DNA of 64,000 bases. Origin: Agromyces sp. Soil535. Lineage in GTDB: Bacteria > Actinomycetota > Actinomycetes > Actinomycetales > Microbacteriaceae. The number at the start of each line of letters is the position of its first letter. Positions within the stretch are counted from its first letter, which is position 1. Positions 1-7,538 of the stretch are shown here, one piece after another. Location: NCBI RefSeq assembly GCF_001428255.1, contig NZ_LMRW01000001.1, forward strand, positions 2,504-66,503. The letters are read 5' to 3'. The notes under the pieces were generated by a model, which saw nothing but the letters and a program-made list of their open reading frames with translations, was not told where the DNA came from and made no database searches. Position numbers and translations under genes: made by a program.

Positions 1-489
1 AGCACAACTGGGGAAAATCGCTGAGCGCCGTCAGGGCTCGCGATCAAGCTCGGCCTGACCACTCGGCAGCTCAAATCAATGGTGGCGACATACCCGTCCA
101 TCGGATCCGACCTCGGATCCATGCTCTGATTCAACTGCCCCGAATACGACCCTCTACTACCACGCGGCCGTCCGACGCGCCGGCCAGCGTGACTCTGTCC
201 GCTCGGTGGCGCTCGACATCCAACGCGGAAGGGGGAACGCACGCCAAGAGCGTGATCATCAGCATCCCGCGCAGCTCGCCGTTGATCTCGATCGCCACTC
301 GATCCCGTGGCTCGACCACAAGCTCTGCCGGCGTCGACACTAGGGAACAACCGGCCGCCGCAACTTCGGATGCCGCGGTCACGCCCCCTGCGCAGGCGCA
401 GCGACGGCTGCCCGTGCTGTTGGCGAAGGCCTCCGGTTGTGAAGTCGAGCTGTCCCCTTCACCGCTCCGCTCCCAGGAGGCCTTCGTAT
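1..489. other. No recognisable gene
   Basis: Short open frames overlap on both strands here. None has a convincing ribosome binding site or a family resemblance I can name. The stretch lies at the left edge of the composite island and precedes a decayed transposase, so it is probably degenerate accessory DNA. Confidence 0.4.
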
Positions 490-762
490 CCCAGGCTAAC
501 GCTGCTCTGACTCCGCGAGCCTGGTTGTGGCTGGGGAATCTGATCGTCGAGGAAGGCTGGAAGCCAGCTCTCGCGGCGAGGATGTTCACGGTCTCGACCG
601 TGACTGAGGGTAAGTGGGCGGTCCGGTTCAGGGCCGAGGGGCGGGCCGGGATGTTTACCGATCAAGCCGACCGCTTTCGAGCAGATCGGAGGCGAGCTCG
701 GAGTCCGTTCGTCCACCGTCCATGCGGTGCTGGCGGGTGCTCGCGGCCTTTCCGACGCCGTT
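490..762 (+). pseudogene. Decayed N-terminal fragment of an IS481-type transposase
   Basis: One frame reads a helix-turn-helix start typical of IS481 transposases (ALTPRAWLWLGNLIVEEGW, then FTVSTVTEGKWAVRFRAEGR). After about residue 50 the match moves to another frame (QIGGELGVRSSTVHAVLAGA), the second helix-turn-helix of the same family. The DDE catalytic core is missing. This is therefore a frameshifted and truncated relic, not an active element. The family call rests on motif memory without a search. Confidence 0.5.
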
Positions 763-841
763 AGCCGCTCGCAATCGGCGGTTGAGTGTGGCGGTGACCT
801 GTGCCCCGTGGGGCGCCCCACGTTGTACCCGAGGCCGTCGA

Positions 842-1615
842 TCAGCGAATCTCGATCTGCACCGGGAATTCGTTCTCGACGCTGCCGTCCTTCGGGCTCA
901 GGCTGTACGCCACGACGTCGTACAGGCCGGGCGGAATGTCATCCGGCAGCGTCAGCGACGAGCTGAAGTTCGACTCCACGCAGCACTCGTCCGCGGTCAC
1001 CTGCAGGGTGGCGACGGTCGTCCCGGATGCGTCCCGCACGTCGACCGTGAGCGCGGCTTCGAAGAGTGCGGCCGTGCCGGTCACCATCATGAGGCCTCCG
1101 AGGTCGTACACCTGGTAGCACGCGGGGCTCGTGAGGATGATCGGCGGTCGATCGGTCGCGATGGTGATCGGATACTCCACGAGGTCGATGACCGAACCGT
1201 CCTTCGCGCTACGCGCATACGCCCGCAGCATGACGGGCAGGGGGTTCAGCTCCGGGGGGAAGGCGAGCGTGCCCTCCCACGTGCCGGGGGTACCGCTGCC
1301 CGACGTCGCCATGAGTTGGCGTACGCACATCCCCGTGCCCGATCCGTCCACGACCTCGACGGTCAGGGCCGCCTCGAAGGTGTTCGCCTCACCGCTCACC
1401 GAAAATGGAACCGAGACGCTCTCACCCTCAGTCGGACTCTCGATCACGATCGCGGATCCTGCGGCCCCCGTCTCGCTCGCCGACGGCGGTGAGCCGTCGG
1501 TGGAAGACGGCGACGGCGCCTGGTACAGCCCGCCGCCGCCCTGACCACAGGCGACGAGCGTCACTGTCGCCAACGCGACGAGAGCACCGATTGCAAATCC
1601 ACGTCGAGAGAACAT
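842..1615 (-). CDS. Lipoprotein with two Gmad2-type domains
   Basis: A 257-residue predicted lipoprotein. It starts with an Arg-Arg/hydrophobic signal peptide ending in the lipobox LVAC (Cys23), followed by a Ser/Pro-rich linker. Two repeated beta-sandwich segments follow, at about residues 55-150 and 157-255. Each opens with an IESP/LTSP-like strand and contains TFEAALTVEV or LFEAALTVDV, the pattern of the Gmad2 immunoglobulin-like domain seen in secreted or lipid-anchored proteins of Gram-positives. It should sit on the outer face of the membrane. Cysteines occur in both repeats. No enzymatic motif is visible and the function is unknown. It is a single gene with no clear operon partner. Confidence 0.7.
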   Translation of the reverse strand: MFSRRGFAIGALVALATVTLVACGQGGGGLYQAPSPSSTDGSPPSASETGAAGSAIVIESPTEGESVSVPFSVSGEANTFEAALTVEVVDGSGTGMCVRQLMATSGSGTPGTWEGTLAFPPELNPLPVMLRAYARSAKDGSVIDLVEYPITIATDRPPIILTSPACYQVYDLGGLMMVTGTAALFEAALTVDVRDASGTTVATLQVTADECCVESNFSSSLTLPDDIPPGLYDVVAYSLSPKDGSVENEFPVQIEIR

Positions 1616-1709
1616 GAGTTGGCCTCACTTTTCTAGGTATGGATGCTATCGCCGCCGGTGACGTTCCGGCTCAGGGCAGACCCGGATCCCGATTGGCTTG
1701 CGGGCAGGG

Positions 1710-2189
1710 CTATTTCCGCTCTAGCTGCTCGATCAATTCACTCACGGTCATCGAGGATTCTGCTGCGCGTAGCCATGCCTCCAGTTGATGCATCCGCAGA
1801 CGAACATCGGGGACGGCGCTGTCCTCGACCAATGGCCGGAATTGAGGGGCCGTGTTCGGATACTCCGCCTGTTCAAAGGCCGCGTCCACGAACCGCGATA
1901 CCGCCCACCAAGCGTCCTCGGCTGAACCATCCACCGCGCGGAGAGCGTAGAACGTGGCCGCCACTGCGTCTTCGTCGATATCGGGACGGCGTGCAATCCG
2001 ATCACTTTCCGTCGGCGCGGACCGTTGTGCCTCTGCAATGTCCCATCCGTGGCTGATCGCCTCGTTCAGTTCCGTGTCCCGGTCGGCGCTGGCACGCACG
2101 AGAGCCTGCGCACAAGCCAATGCCAACGCAGTCGATTGAATAGGTTCGAGCGATAGTACTCGCCCGCGCGTGACCTCAGTGCCATCCAT
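1710..2189 (-). CDS. Hypothetical protein, 159 aa
   Basis: I do not recognise this protein. I start it at the ATG reading MDGTEVTRG; the open frame extends 24 codons further upstream but that part looks non-coding. It is soluble, acidic and mostly helical, with Trp/Phe-rich central segments (DAWWAVSRFVDAAFEQAE) and an amphipathic C-terminal helix (MTVSELIEQLERK). There is no signal peptide or membrane segment. It stands divergently from the CHAT protease gene, with about 175 bp between them. A functional link is possible but unsupported. Confidence 0.5.
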   Translation of the reverse strand: MDGTEVTRGRVLSLEPIQSTALALACAQALVRASADRDTELNEAISHGWDIAEAQRSAPTESDRIARRPDIDEDAVAATFYALRAVDGSAEDAWWAVSRFVDAAFEQAEYPNTAPQFRPLVEDSAVPDVRLRMHQLEAWLRAAESSMTVSELIEQLERK

Positions 2190-2364
2190 GGCTCGATTAT
2201 CCCGGCGGCCCAACGGCTCTACCGTCGTCCTAGTGAGGGGTCCGTCACCGGACGTTCGCAAGCGGATCCATCAACGCTGCGCTGTCGAACCAGCTCTCGT
2301 CGGAAGCTTCCGGGGTCCCGGCTATCCGCTGGTTCCGAAATCCTGAGAGAATTTCAGTGCCGCC

Positions 2365-4482
2365 ATGGTGGCGGTGGTGATGCCGTCGCGACAGGGTTCC
2401 CGCGTGGGCGCAGTGATGGAGCTCGAGATCGGGCCTGGCCCGGAGCAGGATGTGTTTTCGGTGCGCGTGCTCCACTCGGTGAGCGGCGACGAGGCCACTG
2501 GGATCATCCGACTCGACCTCGACGAGCTCGTCGCGCGTCGGCCGCTTGTCGAAGCCACCGTGCTGTCGTCGGCCGTCGCTGCGCGACGGATCCTGCCGGC
2601 GACCGAGGCGGTGCTGCGCGAAGTCGGCGAGAGGCTGTTCGTCGCCACGTTCGACGGCGCGGTCGGGTCGGCGTATCGCACGAGTAGCGCGATTGCCGCG
2701 GAGCGTGGGGCGGACCTCCAGATTGCGTTGCGCATAACAGCGCCCGAGCTCGCCACCCTCCCGTGGGAGTCTTTGTTCGACCCGGATGCGGGCGTCTACC
2801 TCTGTCGCAAGGAGCCGCTCGTCCGTCGCGTACCGGCCCCGCACTCTCCTCCGGCCCTAGCGGTCACGCCACCGCTGCGCATCCTGGCCATGGTTGCCTC
2901 GCCCCGCGGGCTACCCATGCTCGACGTCGAGGCTGAGCGCGAGCGGCTCGAGGATGCCCTGCGGCCCGAGCTCCACGACGGTCGCGTCTACCTCGAATGG
3001 CTTGAGGAGGCGTCCTGGCACGCCATCCACACCAAGCTCCTCGCCGGGGAGTGGCACGTGCTGCACTTCGTCGGGCACGGCACGTTCGACACCGAGGCTG
3101 ACGAGGGATTGCTCGCCTTCGTAGGCCAGGACGGGCGAGCGGACTTCGTGCCGGCGAACGCGCTCGCGGACCTGCTCAATGAGGCCGAGCCATCGCCGCG
3201 GCTCGGCGTGCTGAACTCCTGCCAGTCGGGCGCGGCCAGTGGCTCCGACCTGTTCTCGGGCACGGCCGCGGCACTCGCGCATAGCGGCATCCGCGCGGTC
3301 GCCGCCATGCAGTTCTCGATCAGCGACGCGGCCGCCATCGCGTTCGCACGCGGCTTCTACGCGTCCCTCGCCTACGGCCGGGGAGTGGACGAGGCTGTGC
3401 GAAGCGGCCGCATCGGCATCCTGGGGCTCGGCCGCGGGACGCTTGAATGGGTGACGCCGATGCTCTACCTCCGCGGCGACGATCCGTACATCTTCTCGAT
3501 TTCCAGGACGCCGAACCCGACCGCAGCGCCAGCGGAGCCCGGCCTCAAGCGCAAGCCCGAACCAGCGCCAGAATCGGAACCGGTCGCCGAACCGAAACCG
3601 GCCGCCGAACCCGTATCGGCACCCGAATTCGCTGGCGCCGTGAAGTCAGTCTCCCGCCACCTCCCCTTGTGGAAACGACCGATTACCTGGGTCGCGAGTG
3701 TCCTTGTCGGCGCGCTTGGAATAGCGATCACGAATCAGCTCGTTCCGATGTTCAGCGGACTATTCGCCCGAGTCGTCGAGCAAGGGCCGGCAGTCCGCGT
3801 GGTCTCGGTCGAGCCGCTGCCTGGCCACGGCGAGTTCGCCTTCGAACGGGGCACCGAGATCAGCGAAGAGTTCCTCACAGAACTCAATGCACTTCCGGAA
3901 TCTGAGTTTCAGCCGGATTGGCTCTTCTCGCATGACGCCGTCAAGATCGGAAGCCCCACCACACGGATTGTCCTCGAAGGCACGCAATCCGAGGTTCCTG
4001 TCCGAATCCTTGACATGCAGCCCGAAGTCGAGTGCGGAGACCCGCTCGACGGCAGCGTGTTCACCTACCCGAGCGCAGGCAGCGAAAATGCCATCCGCAT
4101 CGACTTCGACCTGGACAGACCCGACGCCCCAGGCTTGTACCGATCAGAAACCGGCGCCCTGGAAGGTCCGTACTTCCCGAACCACACCATCACGCTCGAA
4201 AGAGCGGAACAGGTCGTCATGCTCGTGAGCGCTTCCACCCAGCAAGGGGATTGCAAGTACCGGCTGAGACTCGACATCCTCGGCGGCGACGACCGATCCT
4301 CGATCGTCGTCCCACCGCGGGACGCCGACCCACTGCACGTTACCGCACCGCTCGACCATGCGGCATACGAGGCCGTCTACCTGGGCGGCGTCGACTGCTA
4401 CTCCGTATTCCGCCGCGCCTCGCCGACCTACTTCCAAGAAGGCTACGAGCCTCCGTGCCAGGAACCGCCGCCCGGCTACTAA
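2365..4482 (+). CDS. CHAT-domain (caspase-like) protease with a transmembrane segment
   Basis: A 705-residue protein; an internal ATG at 2416 (MELEIGPGP) is an equally plausible start and fits the family better. Residues about 20-380 form a CHAT domain, a caspase-like peptidase fold. The catalytic dyad is visible as His238 in HFVGHG and Cys286 in LNSCQSG. A Pro/Glu-rich linker (385-422) leads to one hydrophobic segment (about 440-462). The 240-residue C-terminal region is unrecognised and contains several cysteines. With the catalytic part inside, the C-terminal part would lie outside the membrane. CHAT proteases often act in conflict or programmed-death pathways after activation by a sensor. 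Here sensing could be extracytoplasmic, which is an inference. Confidence 0.8.
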   Translation: MVAVVMPSRQGSRVGAVMELEIGPGPEQDVFSVRVLHSVSGDEATGIIRLDLDELVARRPLVEATVLSSAVAARRILPATEAVLREVGERLFVATFDGAVGSAYRTSSAIAAERGADLQIALRITAPELATLPWESLFDPDAGVYLCRKEPLVRRVPAPHSPPALAVTPPLRILAMVASPRGLPMLDVEAERERLEDALRPELHDGRVYLEWLEEASWHAIHTKLLAGEWHVLHFVGHGTFDTEADEGLLAFVGQDGRADFVPANALADLLNEAEPSPRLGVLNSCQSGAASGSDLFSGTAAALAHSGIRAVAAMQFSISDAAAIAFARGFYASLAYGRGVDEAVRSGRIGILGLGRGTLEWVTPMLYLRGDDPYIFSISRTPNPTAAPAEPGLKRKPEPAPESEPVAEPKPAAEPVSAPEFAGAVKSVSRHLPLWKRPITWVASVLVGALGIAITNQLVPMFSGLFARVVEQGPAVRVVSVEPLPGHGEFAFERGTEISEEFLTELNALPESEFQPDWLFSHDAVKIGSPTTRIVLEGTQSEVPVRILDMQPEVECGDPLDGSVFTYPSAGSENAIRIDFDLDRPDAPGLYRSETGALEGPYFPNHTITLERAEQVVMLVSASTQQGDCKYRLRLDILGGDDRSSIVVPPRDADPLHVTAPLDHAAYEAVYLGGVDCYSVFRRASPTYFQEGYEPPCQEPPPGY

Positions 4483-4495
4483 TCTCCGATAGGGA

Positions 4496-4885
4496 TTGGC
4501 ATCCTCCGACGAACACTTAGGCCTTGGGAGCGGACGCACGGTGGACGACTCGGATGATGAACTGCGATTCCGGGCAGCGATGACGAGCGTGGCCGAGGAA
4601 ATCATGGACCGTCGTCGTCGGCGGGGTACGACATCATCATCGATCACGCCAATCAGTTCGTCGACGAGTTCCTCGATCTTTCGCACGGCGGTACAGCCTA
4701 TTGGCTGTGGATGTCGGTCAGCGACCTCAACGACGCCCCCGGCGGCCCAATGTCCGAGCGGCTGTGCAACCAAGTCGGGCGCAAGGCCGGTGGAATGGCT
4801 CGCCGTCGATCAGAACTCGCAGGACGCGATCGACGCATACTTCCACCGCTGGAGCACACCGGAGCCGTGGCCCGTGGCTACCTGA
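4496..4885 (+). pseudogene. Small hypothetical gene broken by two compensating frameshifts
   Basis: Directly downstream of the CHAT gene, protein-like sequence moves between two frames. The first part (DDSDDELRFRAAMTSVAEEI) is in one frame. The middle (AGYDIIIDHANQFVDEFLDL, then GGTAYWLWMSVSDLN) is in a second frame, roughly 4621-4785. The end (VEWLAVDQNSQDAIDAYFH) returns to the first. The uninterrupted frame encodes a Ser/Thr-rich nonsense middle. Either two real indels inactivated the gene or the assembly contains errors. Family unknown. Its position suggests it was co-transcribed with the protease. Confidence 0.5.
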
Positions 4886-4961
4886 GAGAAACCATCGAGT
4901 CTCCAGACTCATCAGGCCAACCACTCGCGGATGGACGCCGGTCGCGTCACACCGAAAGAAA

Positions 4962-4989
4962 AGACCCGCCCTCACATGGAGGAGCGGGT
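4962..4989 (-). terminator. Rho-independent terminator of the NYN gene
   Basis: On the minus strand an imperfect hairpin (ACCCGC... paired with ...GCGGGT, short ATG-containing loop) is followed at once by a T-rich tract, CTTTTCTTTC. It lies about 40 bp past the stop of the NYN-domain gene. Confidence 0.6.
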
Positions 4990-5027
4990 TGGTGCTCCCA
5001 CTGTAGCATGACTGCCCGGTGCGGCGG

Positions 5028-5753
5028 TCACCAAGTTGAAGGCTTCGCGATGCCGGCTACGGGGTTGGGCAACTGGCACTCCTGCAAGTCGGAGGGGTCC
5101 AGCCGACGCCACCAATGGCGGCCGACTCCCTCGCCGGCGTGACCCTTCAGCGCTCCAGCGAGTGGCTTCCGTCCCGGGTTGATGAGACCGATCGGTACGT
5201 GCTCGCGTGCGATGCGGATAGGTAACGCCAGATCGGAGTCGTTCGAGATCACGATGGCCGCTTCGACATGCCCCTGCAACACGTCGGCGAGCAGGTGTGT
5301 CGCGACGTTCACATCCGATCCCTTCTCTTCGCGCTTGCGCACCGTCGCGAACATCGTGCCATCGCCGTTGCGGCGCACACGCAGGCCAGGTGACCAGGAC
5401 AGCAGGCGCTTCGGATCGCGCATCACCGACGGCGCTCGGGTGCCTGCGGGCTCTACGGTCATGACGGACTCATTCGCCCAGGACGCGTAGTAGCCCTCCT
5501 CGATGACGTCCACCGAGCCATGCAGCTTGAGTGCCTTGAGATAGAAGTCCTGCCGCTGCGTCTGCGCCGGGTCGTCTGGATCATTCACCCGGGCGGTGCA
5601 GTAGATGACGCGTTCGACGTGCGCCCCCTGCCAAGATGCGTACCGCGAGGCGAGTGCGCGCAGGTCGATCCACTTCCATCCAGCTGTGCTTCCCAGTTGG
5701 GCAAGACCACCGTAGTAGAGATTGAACCCGTCGATGTAGACGCCGACTCGCAT
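5028..5753 (-). CDS. NYN-domain (PIN-like) ribonuclease
   Basis: A 241-residue NYN protein; I start it at MRVGVYIDGFN because the N-terminal Asp motif must lie near the start. The acidic residues of the PIN-like active site are visible in YIDGFN, in KGSDVNVATHL and in ISNDSDLALP, the classic NYN signature. NYN proteins are metal-dependent RNases, or degenerate relatives, that cut tRNA, rRNA or foreign RNA. It is transcribed on its own, convergent with the CHAT region and ended by its own terminator. It is probably an accessory or defence-type nuclease, given its place next to an island attachment site. Confidence 0.8.
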   Translation of the reverse strand: MRVGVYIDGFNLYYGGLAQLGSTAGWKWIDLRALASRYASWQGAHVERVIYCTARVNDPDDPAQTQRQDFYLKALKLHGSVDVIEEGYYASWANESVMTVEPAGTRAPSVMRDPKRLLSWSPGLRVRRNGDGTMFATVRKREEKGSDVNVATHLLADVLQGHVEAAIVISNDSDLALPIRIAREHVPIGLINPGRKPLAGALKGHAGEGVGRHWWRRLDPSDLQECQLPNPVAGIAKPSTW

Positions 5754-5838
5754 GAGCGCCACCGTAGCGCAGCCGGGCACCTCAGTTGCTACCCTGCATG
5801 GAGGCAGGTTCGCGCACGCCTACGGCCGGCGGGAGGCG

Positions 5839-6019
5839 CTCGTAGTCACTTAATAGTCACAATTTCGGCATCACGTTGGTTCACTCGACTTCACACTTCC
5901 CCGTGATTCCGCGGCATGTGAGCTCGGGTGAAGCCGAGTGAATCACTACTGGATATCTTCAGCTTCCCAAGCTGATAGCGCGGGTTCGATTCCCGTCATC
6001 CGCTCTGATCAGGGGTTTT
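5839..6019 (+). repeat. Attachment-site copy 1: integrase-arm block plus tRNA-Gly(CCC) 3' fragment
   Basis: A 181-bp block repeated at 12572-12752 with about five differences. Positions 5958-6005 match the 3' part of tRNA-Gly: an anticodon arm TCAGC-TTCCCAA-GCTGA (anticodon CCC), a variable loop, a T-arm around GGGTTCGATTCCC and the acceptor strand. The 5' half of the tRNA is absent. Upstream lie TAGTCAC direct repeats and 15-bp inverted arms (5880-5894 and 5928-5942, one mismatch). This is what an attR left by site-specific integration into a tRNA 3' end looks like. The rest of the 5754-6183 gap holds no gene. Confidence 0.8.
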
Positions 6020-6064
6020 TCCCTGTCGGACGGCGCCGCTTTCGATGGTAAACGGTTCTCGTAG

Positions 6065-6106
6065 TCACTTATTGGCCATGTTGTTCTCATACTCACAGTC
6101 CGAGAC
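6065..6106 (+). repeat. Conserved left-end block of the next island segment, copy 1
   Basis: A 42-bp stretch starting TCACTTATTGGCC lies about 60 bp after the tRNA fragment. It aligns without gaps at roughly three-quarters identity to 12799-12840, which lies at the same distance from attachment copy 2. It is probably the inner left end of related integrated elements. Confidence 0.45.
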
Positions 6107-6183
6107 AACCGACTACGAGGCGGATGTTCGCCACGATCCGGCCCGACTGGCCTCAGAGCTGCGAACTGCCTGCGGCCGGTGAC

Positions 6184-6215
6184 AACGGCCCCCGGAGGGA
6201 ACCCCGGGGGCCGTT
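6184..6215 (-). terminator. Terminator of the GH43 sugar-import operon
   Basis: A perfect 12-bp stem (AACGGCCCCCGG and its complement) around an 8-nt loop lies 15 bp past the stop of the solute-binding protein, the last gene of the operon. Confidence 0.75.
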
Positions 6216-6230
6216 CTCAGTCTGCTCGAA

Positions 6231-7538
6231 CTATTCGTTCAGGGTGGTGAGCTCGCTCGCCGGGTCGGCACCGTCGGCGATGTTCTGCAGCACGATACCC
6301 AGGTCGTTCTCCAGCGAGTCGCGACCGGGCGCGAGCAGCTTGCGGGCATACTCGCTCGACTGCAGCGACTCGGTCGTCAGGTCGACGCTCTGCCTCGCGA
6401 GCTCGCTCTCGCCGTCGCCGAGCTCCACCGTGACACCTTCAGCCACCGGGAAACCCTGGAGCGTGTTCACCCACAGCTGCTGACCGGCGCCGACCGCAAG
6501 GAATTCGACGAACTTGGCCGCCGCCTCCTGCTTCTCGGGGCTGGAGTCGGCGCTGATCGCGAGGGCGAAGTCGACACCGGATGTCACGCCGGCGTCCTGC
6601 TCGCCGACGGTGGGGAACACCGCAAAGCCGATCTCGTCACCTTCGACTGCGCTGCCCGGCACCTCGGGACTCGTCGACAGTGCAGCTCCGACGTGCCACG
6701 AGCCGGTTGGGAAGAACACGCTCTTGCGAGCGAGGAAGTAGTCGTCGCGCGCGTTCGGGTATGTGGCAACGGTGGTCGCGGCGTCTTGGAAGACACCGTC
6801 GGCGAAGAGCGACTGCCACCGTTCTGCCGCCGCGACGAGACTCTCCGAGTCCCACGGGATCTCGCCACCGGCGGCCCGATAGATGTCGCCGCCCTCGCCG
6901 AATTGGTTGCTCAGCCAGACGAAGAAGTCGGCGTCGTGCCAGGTGTCGGCTGCGCCCATGGCGAAGGGCGAGTACCCTGCCGCACTGGCTGCCTTGCTCA
7001 CCGCGACGAGCTCGTCGTAGTTGTTCGGCAGCGTGAGCCCGAGTTCATCCATCAGGGTCTTGTTGTAGAGGTAGTACTCCATGCCGCCGAGCAGGATCGG
7101 CACGGCGGCGACCACGTCGTCGGAGTTGGTGGTCTGCTCGAGCGCAGCACTGCTCACCTGCCCGATCCAGTCGCTCGCGTACTCGTCGGTATCGAGCGCG
7201 AACTCGGAGTAGTCGTCGAATGAGGCACCGACCTGAATGCCGTAGAGGTCGGGCACCTCACCGGCCAGGATGGAGTTGTCGAGGTTGGTGCGGTATGCAT
7301 CGTAATCTTCGTCCCGGTCGAACTCGATACTGATTCCCGGGTTCTCCGCTTCGAATGCGGCGATAATGTCGGGCCACTGGTCCTGTGTGGGCAGCCACGT
7401 CTGGAACGTCAGTTCGATGGTGCCGTCCGAGCTCTCGGGCTCGGCGGCGCAGCCGGTCAGCGCGAGGCCTCCGACTGCCACGAGGGTGACGCCAGCGAGC
7501 AGCGTCCTTGCGTGCTTTGTTGTCGTGAACACAGTCAT
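6231..7538 (-). CDS. Carbohydrate ABC transporter substrate-binding lipoprotein
   Basis: A 435-residue extracellular solute-binding protein of the family-1 (maltose/oligosaccharide) type. Its signal peptide ends in a lipobox around LTGC (Cys30). The mature part begins with the family pattern of a beta strand followed by FEAENPGISIEFD, and has the hinge and sugar-contact Trp/Tyr-rich segments (MEYYLYNKTLMDELGL). It delivers an oligosaccharide to the permeases at 9567-11245. Its ATG overlaps the stop of the GH43 gene (ATGA), so translation is coupled. The binding protein is the last gene here, which is less common than its usual first place. The substrate is unknown; the GH43 neighbour suggests a plant arabinoside or xyloside. 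Confidence 0.9.
   Translation of the reverse strand: MTVFTTTKHARTLLAGVTLVAVGGLALTGCAAEPESSDGTIELTFQTWLPTQDQWPDIIAAFEAENPGISIEFDRDEDYDAYRTNLDNSILAGEVPDLYGIQVGASFDDYSEFALDTDEYASDWIGQVSSAALEQTTNSDDVVAAVPILLGGMEYYLYNKTLMDELGLTLPNNYDELVAVSKAASAAGYSPFAMGAADTWHDADFFVWLSNQFGEGGDIYRAAGGEIPWDSESLVAAAERWQSLFADGVFQDAATTVATYPNARDDYFLARKSVFFPTGSWHVGAALSTSPEVPGSAVEGDEIGFAVFPTVGEQDAGVTSGVDFALAISADSSPEKQEAAAKFVEFLAVGAGQQLWVNTLQGFPVAEGVTVELGDGESELARQSVDLTTESLQSSEYARKLLAPGRDSLENDLGIVLQNIADGADPASELTTLNE

Noticed and set aside
5941-6019. Complete tRNA-Gly gene
   Set aside because: Only the anticodon arm, T-arm and acceptor 3' strand are present. The acceptor 5' strand and D-arm are replaced by unrelated sequence in every copy.
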